Numbered from the stretch's first letter, positions 20,446-29,879 are shown. The stretch: DNA of 38,206 bases from Aquabacterium sp. (GCA_004322345.1 SCTQ01000108.1:1-38206), one strand, 5' to 3'. The notes: generated by a model not told the origin, from the sequence alone. Translations and numbers: made by a program.

Positions 20446-23400
20446 ATGAATCCCTCTCGCCGCCTCGGCCGCAATCTGGACCCGGCCCGCCTGCTGCGCT
20501 GGATGCTGGCCGCGATGGTGCTGGCCGCAGCGCTGCCCGCCGCGGCCTTCCACTTTCCCTGGGACCAGGGCCACGACACCACCCAGTCGAACGACCCGCC
20601 GCCGCCGGGCCCATGCGGCACGCCCGAGTGCGATCCCTGCAACGAAGGCGGCACGCGCTCGCCGGTCTACGTCGCCACCGGCCATTGCTACTGGGTCGAC
20701 ACCGATGTCGTGCTGCGCGGGCGGCCCTACATCGGCGTCACGCGCAGCTTCAACTCCAACGACCCGGTGCAGGGCCTGTTCGGCAACGGCTGGACCGTGG
20801 ATTTCGACGTCGCGCTCTACCCCGCCCGTCGCGACGGGGTGCAGTTGCGCGTCTACAAGGCCCCCAACGGCAAGCGCTTCGAGTTCAGGCGCGCGGCGGA
20901 CAGCCCCGGCACCCCGACCGGCAGCTACACGCCGCCGCCCTCGCGCTTCGAGCAGGTGGTGGAGACCGCGCAGGGCGTGACGATGACCTCGCGCGACGGC
21001 ACGCGTCTGCTGTTCGCGCTGGACGGCCGATTGCTGGAGCGCATCGACCCCAACGGCAACCGCGTGGTCTTCACCCACGACAGCCTCGGCCGGCCGACGC
21101 GCATGGCCGACACCAACGGACGCTGGCTGGCGATCACCTACAACGGCAGCGGGCGGATCGATTCGGTCACCGACCATGGCGGTCGCTCCTGGACCTATGA
21201 CTACGACGGCGGCGGCAACCTCGTCACCGTCAACGATCCGCAAGGCGGGAAGCTGGGCTACGAATACCTGGGCTTCCGGCCATCGGGCGACGCCTTCTCC
21301 TACAGCCTGCTGGCGCGCGTCGTCGACCCCAGTGGCGTCGAGGCCGTCGCCTTCACCTATGCCAACGGCAAGGTCGCCAGCTACAGCGAGGGCGCCAACC
21401 TCTACACCTATACGCGGCCGGCCTCCAACACGCTGACGTCGGGGACCGTCACCCGCACCGACCGCCTCGGCACGCGGCAGAGCTTCGTGTACGGCGCCCA
21501 GGGCCTGGTCACCCGCGACACGGACGCGCTGAGCCGCACCCGCAGCTACACCTACGACGCCAACGGCCGCAAGCTCACCGAGGTGGATGAACTCGGCGGC
21601 ACCTGGACGTCGGCCTACGACGCCCAGGGCCGCCTGCTGTCCCGCAAGAACCCCCTGGCCGAGACGACGTCCCTGGGCTACGCCGGCGCGGACCCGCGCC
21701 CGGTGCAGTTCACCTCGCCCACGGGGCGCGTGACCAGGCTCCAGTTCGACGCGAAGGGCAACCTGACGAGCCTGACCGATGCGATGGGCGCGGTCACCCG
21801 CCTGTCGTGGAACGCGCAGGGCGACCCGGTCTCCATCACGGACGCCGTGGGCTCGACCAGCAGCGCCACCTACAACGCCGCGGGTCAGATGGTCCGCATG
21901 GCCGACCCGCTGGGCCGCGCGAGCAGCTACGAGTACGACACCTTGGGCCGCCTCACGCGCCGCACCAACGCGGCCGGGGAAAGCAGCACCTACACCTACG
22001 ACGCGCTGGATCGCATCACCTCGGTGACCGACCCCGCCGGCAAGAAGATCACGCTGCAGTACGACGCGGCCGGCAGGATCCTGTCGGTGTCCGACCAGAA
22101 GGGCGCGACCACGGCCATGGCCTATGACGGCTTCGGCCGGCTGGCCCGCGAGACGGCGCCGGACGGCCGGGTGACGACCTACGCCTACCGGCTGGACAAC
22201 CTGCTTGCCGGCATCACCTACGCGGACGGCACCGTCGTCTCCTACCTCTACGACGCCAACAAGCGCCTGACGCGCGAGACCGCGGGCAGCGAGGCGATCA
22301 ACTTCACCTACGACGCGCGCGGCGACCTCACCCAGGCGTCCGGCGCCGGCGGCACGGTGAGCTACACCTACGACGCCGCGGGCCGGGTGCTGACCGAGAC
22401 GTCCGGCGGACGCACGATCACGTCCACGCGCAACGCGGAAGGCGAACGCACCCAGTTCAGCCTGCAGTCGGGCACGACGACGCAATACGCACGGGACGCC
22501 CGCGGCCTGATCACCCAGATCACGGCCGGCCCGGGGACCTTCAGCCTCGCGCGCGACGCGCTGGGCCGGCGCACGCGGCTGGGGCTGCCCAACGGCAGCG
22601 TGGCCGCCTACGCCTACGACGCGGCGGGCCAGCTGCAGAAGCTGACGCACGACGGCACCTTCGACGCGACCTACCAGTACACCTACGACGCCGCCGGCCG
22701 CATCCTCAACATCGCGGGAGCGGAGGCCGGCTGGACCTACGCCTACGACACGCTGGGCCGCCTGGTGTCGGCCGACCGCCCCGGCGAAAGCCATGCCTAC
22801 GCCTACGACGAGGTCGGCAACGTGCTGGGCGGCGGGGCGGAATACGACACCGCCAACCGCCTCGTGCAGGACGCCGCGAAGGCCTACACCTACGACGGGC
22901 GCGGCAACCTGACGCTGGAGCGCGACAAGGCCAGCGGCGCGCGAACGGCCTACACCTGGAACGCCCGCAACCAGCTCACGCGCGTGGACTTCTACGCCGC
23001 GGCCACCGGCGCGGCCTCGCGCACCATCACCTACACCTACGACGCGCTGGGCCGGCGCGCGAGCAAGACCGACCGCGGCGTGGTGCAGCGTTTCGTCTAC
23101 GACGGCTACGACCTCGTCGCGACGCTGGGCCCGACGAACGCCACTCAGGCCACCACGACCTTCGGGCCGGGCATCGACGACCCGCTGGCGACGGTGGCGG
23201 CCGCCGGCACGCGCTTCTATTCCACGGACCACCTGGGCAGCGTCGTCGCGCTGTCCGACGCGAGCTCCGTCACCACCCGCTTCAGCTACGGCCCCTACGG
23301 CACGACTACCGTGACCGGCGAGGTGCCGTTCATGTCCTTCGCCTACACCGGGCGCGAGCAGGACGCGGAGGACCTCTACTACTACCGCACCCGGTACTAC

Positions 23401-23994
23401 AGCCCGTCGAAGATGCGCTTCCTGTCGGAAGACACGATCGGGCTGGCAGGCGGCATCAATCTCTACAGGTACGTCGACGGCAACCCGGTCAACAACACGG
23501 ACCCGACCGGCGAATGCCCGATCTGCCTATGGGCGGCAGGACAGTACGCGCGCTGCGTCGCCTCATGCGCGGCATGGTCGGCCGCCACCACGGCGCTCAC
23601 CGGCGGCTGCCTCGACGCCGGCGACATCCTCGGCGACTGCGCCGTCGACTGCCTGAACCCGATGAACTGGGCCGGCAAGGGCAAGGGCCCCAAGGGCAAG
23701 CCCAAGATGGGCATCGGCGGCAACAAGCCCAAGCGCGACCCCAAGTTCAAGGACAAGGTGTGGGAGAACAACAAGAACAAGAACGACGGCCAGCCGAAGT
23801 GCGAGAGCTGTGGCAAGGACGTCAAGCCCGGGGAGAAGCTCGACAGGGGCGACAAGATCCCCTCCGACCGCGGTGAAGCCGACCACAAGGACCGGCTGGC
23901 CGGCGGCGGCGCAGACGATGCGGACAGCAACGGGCAGCTCCTCTGCCACGATTGCCACAAGGACAAGACAGCAAACGAGAATCGGAAGAAATAG
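20446..23994 (+). CDS. Sec-exported RHS/YD-repeat toxin with C-terminal HNH nuclease tip
   Basis: An 1182-aa polymorphic toxin. A signal peptide (residues 16-35, LRWMLAAMVLAAALPAAA) is followed by a proline/cysteine-rich linker and a DUF6531-like entry domain (PVYVATGHCYWVDTDVVLRG). Many YD repeats and the conserved RHS core end come next (YYYRTRYYSPSKMRFLSEDT through GGINLYRYVDGNPVNN to DPTG at 1019-1022). The variable tip has a cysteine-rich stretch, a glycine/lysine linker and an HNH-type zinc nuclease: C1119/C1122, D1146-H1147, N1162, C1167/C1170-H1171. The tip is lysine/asparagine-rich and locally less GC-rich, as usual for exchanged toxin ends. There is no PAAR or T6SS N-terminus, so export is by Sec plus an unknown outer-membrane step. 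AGGAG lies 9 bases upstream of the ATG. Confidence 0.92.
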   Translation: MNPSRRLGRNLDPARLLRWMLAAMVLAAALPAAAFHFPWDQGHDTTQSNDPPPPGPCGTPECDPCNEGGTRSPVYVATGHCYWVDTDVVLRGRPYIGVTRSFNSNDPVQGLFGNGWTVDFDVALYPARRDGVQLRVYKAPNGKRFEFRRAADSPGTPTGSYTPPPSRFEQVVETAQGVTMTSRDGTRLLFALDGRLLERIDPNGNRVVFTHDSLGRPTRMADTNGRWLAITYNGSGRIDSVTDHGGRSWTYDYDGGGNLVTVNDPQGGKLGYEYLGFRPSGDAFSYSLLARVVDPSGVEAVAFTYANGKVASYSEGANLYTYTRPASNTLTSGTVTRTDRLGTRQSFVYGAQGLVTRDTDALSRTRSYTYDANGRKLTEVDELGGTWTSAYDAQGRLLSRKNPLAETTSLGYAGADPRPVQFTSPTGRVTRLQFDAKGNLTSLTDAMGAVTRLSWNAQGDPVSITDAVGSTSSATYNAAGQMVRMADPLGRASSYEYDTLGRLTRRTNAAGESSTYTYDALDRITSVTDPAGKKITLQYDAAGRILSVSDQKGATTAMAYDGFGRLARETAPDGRVTTYAYRLDNLLAGITYADGTVVSYLYDANKRLTRETAGSEAINFTYDARGDLTQASGAGGTVSYTYDAAGRVLTETSGGRTITSTRNAEGERTQFSLQSGTTTQYARDARGLITQITAGPGTFSLARDALGRRTRLGLPNGSVAAYAYDAAGQLQKLTHDGTFDATYQYTYDAAGRILNIAGAEAGWTYAYDTLGRLVSADRPGESHAYAYDEVGNVLGGGAEYDTANRLVQDAAKAYTYDGRGNLTLERDKASGARTAYTWNARNQLTRVDFYAAATGAASRTITYTYDALGRRASKTDRGVVQRFVYDGYDLVATLGPTNATQATTTFGPGIDDPLATVAAAGTRFYSTDHLGSVVALSDASSVTTRFSYGPYGTTTVTGEVPFMSFAYTGREQDAEDLYYYRTRYYSPSKMRFLSEDTIGLAGGINLYRYVDGNPVNNTDPTGECPICLWAAGQYARCVASCAAWSAATTALTGGCLDAGDILGDCAVDCLNPMNWAGKGKGPKGKPKMGIGGNKPKRDPKFKDKVWENNKNKNDGQPKCESCGKDVKPGEKLDRGDKIPSDRGEADHKDRLAGGGADDADSNGQLLCHDCHKDKTANENRKK
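21541..23060 (+). repeat. YD-repeat coding array
   Basis: Within the RHS gene, copies of a unit of about 21 residues recur, centred on YTYDA.GR or YEYDTLGRL. At DNA level this shows as repeated TACACCTACGACG-type words. The bounds are approximate; degenerate units extend on both sides. Such repeats form the hollow beta-cage that encloses the toxin tip. Confidence 0.75.
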
Positions 23995-24013
23995 GCCCCC
24001 ACGGGACATCAGC

Positions 24014-24466
24014 ATGCAAGCCTCCGACTCGATCAAGCTCACCTTCCGTCTCTCCGAGGACGAGCAAGGCCCCTACCCCGTTTCCACGGAGTCCCTGTGG
24101 TGCAGGCCGCAAGACGGTGGCCGCTACCGCATCGAGAACATCCCGTTCTTCCTCGAAGGGCTGTCCTGGGGCGACGTGGTCGCGGTGGAGGAACTGGAGG
24201 ACGAGCCCGGCGTGCATCGGGTGGAGGAGATCGTCGAGGAGTCCGGCTACAGCACGGTGTGGGTGCTGGTGAAGGACACGAAAGCCGGCAAGGCGGTGCT
24301 CGACGAGCTGTCCTCGATGGGCTGCTCGCGTGAAAGCGGCGTCCTGCCCGACCTCTACGCGGTCTCGGTGCCGCCCACGGTGGATTTGCAGGACGTGGTC
24401 GACCGACTGGACGCCGCAAGCGAGAGCGACCTGCTGGCCGCCGACTATCCCTCGGTCCGTCAGTGA
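24014..24466 (+). CDS. DUF4265-family protein, probable immunity to the RHS nuclease
   Basis: A 150-aa cytoplasmic protein of the DUF4265 type: VSTESLWCRPQDGGRYRIEN then IPFF at about 22-46, WGDVVAVEELED at 51-62, ESGYSTVWVLV at 79-89 and a C-terminal LYAVSVPPTVDLQDVVDRL. It begins 19 bases after the RHS stop, the usual place for an immunity gene, so protection against the HNH tip is the likely role; this rests on position and family. ATG 24014 has only a weak ribosome-binding site, suggesting coupling to RHS translation. Its stop overlaps the GTG start of the ABC binding-protein gene (GTGA), an unusual link between immunity and transport genes. Confidence 0.82.
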   Translation: MQASDSIKLTFRLSEDEQGPYPVSTESLWCRPQDGGRYRIENIPFFLEGLSWGDVVAVEELEDEPGVHRVEEIVEESGYSTVWVLVKDTKAGKAVLDELSSMGCSRESGVLPDLYAVSVPPTVDLQDVVDRLDAASESDLLAADYPSVRQ

Positions 24467-25455
24467 GCGCGCTGCGACGCTGCGCCGCCGCGCTCGCGGC
24501 CCTGCTGCTGGCGTCGCTGGCGGCGGCCTCCGAGCCGGTCGTGCTCTACACCTCCGCCGACCAGGAACATGCCGAGGTCATCCTGCAGTCCCTGCAGCGC
24601 CAGGGCCTGGCCGTGCGTGCGGTGTTCGACGCCGAGGCATCCAAGGCCGTCGGCCTGGAGCGCCGGTTGACCGCCGAGCGCGGCCGCCCCGTCGCCGACG
24701 TGTTCTGGAACTCGGAATTCCTGCGCACCTGGCGCCTGCTGCGCGCCGGCGTCCTCCAGGCCACTCCCGCATCCGCCGGCGCCGGGGTCGCCGGTGACTT
24801 CTGCGGGCGCCAGGTGGCCTGCTTCGGCGTACGCAGCCGGGTCCTGGCGCTGCACCGGCCCTCGATGGAGGGCCAGCCCCGCCCTACCTCGGTGGCCGAC
24901 CTCGCGGACCCGCGCTGGGCGCGCCGCGTGGCCATCGCACGGCCGCTGTTCGGCACCACGTCCACCCACTTCGCCGCCCTGCACGCGGCATGGGGCGAGG
25001 CGCGCTTCGTCGAGTTCCTCCAGGCCCTGAAGCGCAACCAGGTCATGATCCTGCCCGGCAACGGCGACGTGCGCGACGCCGTGGTGGCCGGCAAGGCGTG
25101 GATCGGGCTGACCGACACCGACGACGTGGTGGGCGCCCTGCGCCGCGGCCAGCCGGTGGACATGGTGTTCCCGGACCAGTCCGCAGACGGGGCCTTCTCG
25201 GTCTACATGACCGCCGCCGTGGTGTCGCATGCTGCGCACCCCGCCGAGGCGGCGCGACTGGTCCAGGCCTTGTCGGCCGAGGCGGTCGAGCGCCGGCTCA
25301 TCGAAATCGGCGCGGTGCAGATGCCCCTGCGGGCGGCGCTGCCCGGCGCACCGGAGATCGGAGCGCAACGCCCACGCCTGTGGTTCGTGGATCCGGCCCG
25401 CATCGAGGCCAGCCTGGACCGCTCCATCCGCCTGATCCGGGAGCATCTGCTCTAG
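24463..25455 (+). CDS. ABC importer solute-binding protein (family 1, iron-type)
   Basis: A 330-aa periplasmic binding protein. Signal peptide ALAALLLASLAAASE; the mature start PVVLYTSADQEHAEVILQ and ADVFWNSEFLRTWRLLRAG resemble the FbpA/AfuA/FutA cluster of family-1 proteins. The C-terminal lobe contains VVAGKAWIGLTDTDDVVGAL and AFSVYMTAAVV. Iron, another metal ion or an oxyanion are all possible; I cannot assign tyrosine ligands with certainty. The start is GTG 24463, overlapping the immunity gene stop. The permease gene follows after a very short ORF, and the presumed ATPase is at 16296-17009 on the other strand. The set resembles the E. coli ynjBCD arrangement in composition. Confidence 0.88.
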   Translation: MSALRRCAAALAALLLASLAAASEPVVLYTSADQEHAEVILQSLQRQGLAVRAVFDAEASKAVGLERRLTAERGRPVADVFWNSEFLRTWRLLRAGVLQATPASAGAGVAGDFCGRQVACFGVRSRVLALHRPSMEGQPRPTSVADLADPRWARRVAIARPLFGTTSTHFAALHAAWGEARFVEFLQALKRNQVMILPGNGDVRDAVVAGKAWIGLTDTDDVVGALRRGQPVDMVFPDQSADGAFSVYMTAAVVSHAAHPAEAARLVQALSAEAVERRLIEIGAVQMPLRAALPGAPEIGAQRPRLWFVDPARIEASLDRSIRLIREHLL

Positions 25456-25483
25456 GGCCTGCGAACACTACCGGAGGACCCGC

Positions 25484-25639
25484 GTGACTCAGGAAACCGA
25501 CGCCATCGAGGCGCAAAGCACAGCCGTGGCGGTGGCCACCGCGAGCCAGCCTGGCGAGGCGCCGGGGCCTCGGCCGCGCCCGGCCCGGCGCCTCGCCAGG
25601 CTCCAGCGCGTGTCCTCCGGCAGCGTCGACAGGCCCTGA
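25484..25639 (+). CDS. Possible 51-aa small protein between binding protein and permease
   Basis: GTG 25484 is preceded by GGAGG at 25473-25477. The frame runs 52 codons to a TGA that overlaps the permease ATG (TGATG at 25637-25641). Ribosome-binding site, start and coupled stop all fit a real gene. The product starts acidic/polar (TQETDAIEAQSTAVAVATAS) and becomes proline/arginine-rich, with no membrane segment and no family I know. The middle of the ORF is a perfect inverted repeat, so the coding sequence may instead serve only to carry ribosomes through the hairpin and start the permease. Confidence 0.45.
   Translation: MTQETDAIEAQSTAVAVATASQPGEAPGPRPRPARRLARLQRVSSGSVDRP
25548..25602 (+). 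promoter_or_regulatory. Perfect 19-bp hairpin between binding-protein and permease genes
   Basis: AGCCTGGCGAGGCGCCGGG at 25548-25566 is repeated exactly in inverted form at 25584-25602, with a 17-base loop. No T-tract follows, so an intrinsic terminator is unlikely. Such hairpins after a binding-protein gene (compare malE-malF) protect the upstream mRNA and lower expression of the permease. It lies inside the small ORF, so translation could also control its folding. Confidence 0.75.
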
Positions 25640-27180
25640 TGTGGCCGGCATGCGGACTCGGGATGCGGCAGGCTCGATGGTGGGGTGCGCTGGCGCTTTG
25701 CTTCGTGCCCGTGCTGCTGCCGCTGGCCGGCAGCCTGTCCGAGGCGGCGGCCTTCGCATGGTCGGCGGATAGCCTGGCCGGCGGCGCGCGGCTGCTCCCG
25801 GATGCCCGGCAGGCGAAGTTGCTGCTCGACGGCATCGGGCTGTCGATCGCCGCGGCCGTGGTGGCCTCGTGCATCGGATTCGCCGTGGCGGCTGCCTGCA
25901 TGCTCCCTGCGGGACGTCTGCCCCGCACCGTGCTGGCCGCCGCCGCGCTGGGCTCGTTGTGCCTGGGCAGCGTCGTCCACCTGATGGCCTGGCGCATCTG
26001 GATGCCCGACGCAGCCAGCGCGGCGTCGGGCGCGTGGAGCGCTGGCGCATGGATCCTGGCCAGCCGGTACGCGCCCGTGGCGGCGCTGTTCCTGGTCGCC
26101 GCGCTGGCGTCGTGCGACCGCTCGGAGTTCGAGACGGCCAGCACGAGCGCTGGCCCGCTCGGGCTGCTGCGCTTCGTCTGCCGCCGGCTGCGCACGGCAT
26201 GGCTGCACGCGGTGGTCGCCGTGGCCGCCCTGGCCTTCGCCGAGGCCGAGGTCCCCGGCCTGCTGGGCCTGCACACCTATGCGGAGGAGTTCCTGGGGCA
26301 GGTCGCGATCGAGTCCTCCAGCGCCGCATCGATGGCCTTCGGCTGGCCGATGGTGGCCATCGCCCTGCTTGCGGCCCTCTTCCTGTCCCGGGGCCCGCAC
26401 CTGGCCCGGGCAGGCGAGGCCGGCGACAGCAGCTGGTTCGGGGCATGGGCCTGTCCACCTGCGGCCGTGCGCGTGGCGGCCTGGACCGCCAGCCTGCTGC
26501 TCGCCTGGCCCGCGCTCACGCTATGCGCACAGGCAGCTAGGCTGCCGGCCCTGCCCTCGTCCGCCGCACCGGCACTGGCGACCAGCATGGCGGTGGCCGC
26601 GCTTGCCGCGGCCTGCGCGGTGGCCTGGGCTCTGGCCATCGCCGAATGCGCGGTACGTGCGGGGCCGCCGGCGGTCAGGGCCGTGCTGGCGGCGCTGCCC
26701 CTGCTGCTGCTGTGGCCCTCGGCGATGCTGGGGCTGTGGATCGCCGGATGGCCGCATCCCGCCTGGCTGCCTGCCTGGGGACCGATGATCGCGGCGCACC
26801 TGCTTCGCGTGCTGCCTGCGGCGCTGCTGATCGTGCTGCTGGCGCGGGCCTCGTCGCCGGCCGCGGAGCAGGAACAGGAGCAGGTCACCGGCATCCCATG
26901 GCATCGCGGATGGTCCAGGCTGCATTGGCCGCGCCTGCGCGCACCGGCCCTCGCCGCATTCGCGCTGGGCGCAGGGCTGTCCTGCTCGGAGCTGACGGTC
27001 ACCGTGCTCACGGTGCCGCCGGGCACCGAGACCATCGTGCTGCGCATGTACAACCTCCTGCACTACGGCGACCGCCAGGCGGTCATCGTGCTGGCCGCCT
27101 TGCAGGCTGCACTCGTGTGCGCACTGGCCCTGCTCGGTGGGCTGGCGGTCTTCAGGACCGCCCGCTCTCCCCGGGGCTAG
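25639..27180 (+). CDS. ABC importer permease, two transmembrane domains fused
   Basis: A 513-aa integral membrane protein with about 12 hydrophobic helices in two halves joined near residue 260-280. This matches fused iron-type or YnjC-type permeases (about 510-550 aa). The C-terminal half keeps a recognisable family end (ELTVTVLTVPPGTETIVLRM then YNLLHYG), and a degenerate coupling loop follows ASCDRSEFETASTSAGPLGL in the first half. The ATG overlaps the stop of the small ORF, so translation is coupled. There is no ATPase gene downstream; the convergent kinase operon begins 5 bases after the stop. The likely ATPase is at 16296-17009. Confidence 0.88.
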   Translation: MWPACGLGMRQARWWGALALCFVPVLLPLAGSLSEAAAFAWSADSLAGGARLLPDARQAKLLLDGIGLSIAAAVVASCIGFAVAAACMLPAGRLPRTVLAAAALGSLCLGSVVHLMAWRIWMPDAASAASGAWSAGAWILASRYAPVAALFLVAALASCDRSEFETASTSAGPLGLLRFVCRRLRTAWLHAVVAVAALAFAEAEVPGLLGLHTYAEEFLGQVAIESSSAASMAFGWPMVAIALLAALFLSRGPHLARAGEAGDSSWFGAWACPPAAVRVAAWTASLLLAWPALTLCAQAARLPALPSSAAPALATSMAVAALAAACAVAWALAIAECAVRAGPPAVRAVLAALPLLLLWPSAMLGLWIAGWPHPAWLPAWGPMIAAHLLRVLPAALLIVLLARASSPAAEQEQEQVTGIPWHRGWSRLHWPRLRAPALAAFALGAGLSCSELTVTVLTVPPGTETIVLRMYNLLHYGDRQAVIVLAALQAALVCALALLGGLAVFRTARSPRG

Positions 27181-27185
27181 TGTGG

Positions 27186-28369
<1,184 letters not shown>

Positions 28370-28370
<1 letters not shown>

Positions 28371-28972
28371 CACGTCGCCCCCCGGTCCGCCAGCGTGGCG
28401 AGCAGGCGGGCTATCCCTTCCAGCGGCAGCACGAAGTCCGCCGGCTCCAGTTGCAAGGCCGCGGCCGGCATGTAGCGCACCATCGCATCATCCGGATCCT
28501 GGACTACCGTGACGCCGCCGTTGCGGTGCACCGCCTGCAGGCCCTGCGCGCCGTCGGCATTGCCGCCGGTCAGCAGGATGCCCAGCAGCTGCGGGCCGTA
28601 GATGTCGGCGGCGGACTCGAACAGCACGTCGATGGACGGCCGCGAGAAGTGCACCGGCTCGTCGATGGACAGGGCCAGCCGCGGTCCCTCGTCGACCAGC
28701 AGGTGGTAGTCGGGCGGTGCGAAGTAGACCGTCCCCGGGGCGATCGGTTCCTTGTCCTGCGCCTCGCACAGGGGCAGTGCGCTGCGCTCGCGGAAGATGT
28801 CCACCAGCAGGCTGGGCCGCTCGCGCGGCAGGTGCACCACCGCCAGCACCGCCGCCCCCAGGTCGTGCGGCAGGCGCGGCAGCAGCGTGGCCAGCGCATC
28901 GACGCAACCGGCCGAGCCGCCGATGACCACGGCCGAGATGCGGGCCTGCCAGCCCGGGGCGAGCGTGGTCAT
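28370..28972 (-). CDS. CheB-type methylesterase domain protein without receiver
   Basis: A 200-aa catalytic domain only. The triad can be placed by spacing: Ser20 (GGSAGCVDAL), His47 (VVHLPRE) and Asp140 (GGNADGAQGL), like S164/H190/D286 of Salmonella CheB. Classical CheB has an N-terminal receiver, absent here. It is preceded by a good ribosome-binding site (GGGGAGGT) and followed by the overlapping receiver-kinase gene. With CheR and a hybrid kinase but no chemoreceptor or cheA/cheW, it probably modifies or regulates a non-chemotaxis sensor, perhaps the hybrid kinase itself; that is inference. Confidence 0.9.
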
Positions 28973-29028
28973 GGACCTCCCCTCGGCAGGGCGCTGCGGG
29001 AGTTCGCGCCTGGGGCGGCCCGGCGCGC

Positions 29029-29865
29029 TCACTGGATCGCCCCCTTCTTCTGGTAGATCCGGTCCTGCAGCTCGAAGTCCTCGAACTCGTGCGCATGCGA
29101 CGAGAAGCGCAGCGACTCCTTCGATCCCAGCCCCAGGAAGCCGCGGCGGCACAGGGCCTCGGAGAACAGGCCCACTGCGCGGTCCTGCAGCTCGCGGTCG
29201 AAGTAGATCAGCACATTGCGGCAGGACACCAGGTGCACCTCGGCGAAGACGCTGTCGGTGGCCAGGCTGTGGTCGGAGAACACGATGTGCTTCTTCAGCG
29301 ACTTGTCGAACACCGCATGCCCGTAGGCGGCGGTGTAGTAGTCCGACAGCGAGCCTCGGGCGCCGGACTTGCGGTGGTTCTCGGTGAAGGCGGCGATGCG
29401 GTCGATCTCGTAGACGCCGGCCTCGGCTTTCTGCAACGCGTGGGCGTTGATGTCGGTGGCGTAGATCAGCGTGCGCTCCAGCAGCCCCTCCTCGCGCAGC
29501 AGGATGGCCAGCGAGTAGACCTCCTCGCCGTTGCTGCAGCCGGCCACCCAGATCTTCAGCGACGGATAGGTGCGCAGCAGCGGCACCACCTTCTCGCGCA
29601 GCGCGCGGAAGTACGCCGGGTCGCGGAACATCTCGCTGACCTGCACCGTCAGGAAGCCCAGCAGGTCTGGGAAGACCAGCGGGTCGTGCAGCACGCGGTC
29701 CTGCAGCTGCGACAGCGTGGCGCAGCCGAAGCGCACCAGCGCGGTCGTCAGCCGGCGCTTCAGCGAGGCCGTGGCGTAGCCGCGGAAGTCGTAGTGGTAC
29801 TTGTAGAAGATCGCGTCGAGCAGCAGCCGCAGCTCGATGTCGAAGTCCTTGCGTGATCCCGGCAC
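29029..29865 (-). CDS. CheR-type SAM-dependent methyltransferase
   Basis: A 278-aa protein with the N-terminal CheR helical domain (FYKYHYDFRGYATASLKRRL, then QVSEMFRDPAYFRAL) and the SAM-binding domain (WVAGCSNGEEVYSLAILL, TDINAHALQKAE, SCRNVLIYFD). The usual GCSTGEEPYS motif is GCSNGEEVYS here. It would methylate glutamates on a partner, opposed by the adjacent CheB. The start is the GTG at 29865, preceded by AGGA; upstream frame residues overlap the hybrid kinase and look non-coding. It lies 14 bases after the kinase gene. Confidence 0.92.
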   Translation of the reverse strand: MPGSRKDFDIELRLLLDAIFYKYHYDFRGYATASLKRRLTTALVRFGCATLSQLQDRVLHDPLVFPDLLGFLTVQVSEMFRDPAYFRALREKVVPLLRTYPSLKIWVAGCSNGEEVYSLAILLREEGLLERTLIYATDINAHALQKAEAGVYEIDRIAAFTENHRKSGARGSLSDYYTAAYGHAVFDKSLKKHIVFSDHSLATDSVFAEVHLVSCRNVLIYFDRELQDRAVGLFSEALCRRGFLGLGSKESLRFSSHAHEFEDFELQDRIYQKKGAIQ

Positions 29866-29879
29866 GTTGAGAGGTCCTG

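Noticed and set aside
20239-23232. 997-codon minus-strand frame opposite the RHS gene
   Set aside because: Repetitive GVVGV-type translation mirrors the YD-repeat array; no signal, domain or ribosome-binding site.
20446-23994. Type VI secretion RHS effector
   Set aside because: There is a Sec signal peptide and no PAAR, VgrG or EagR partner anywhere in the window.
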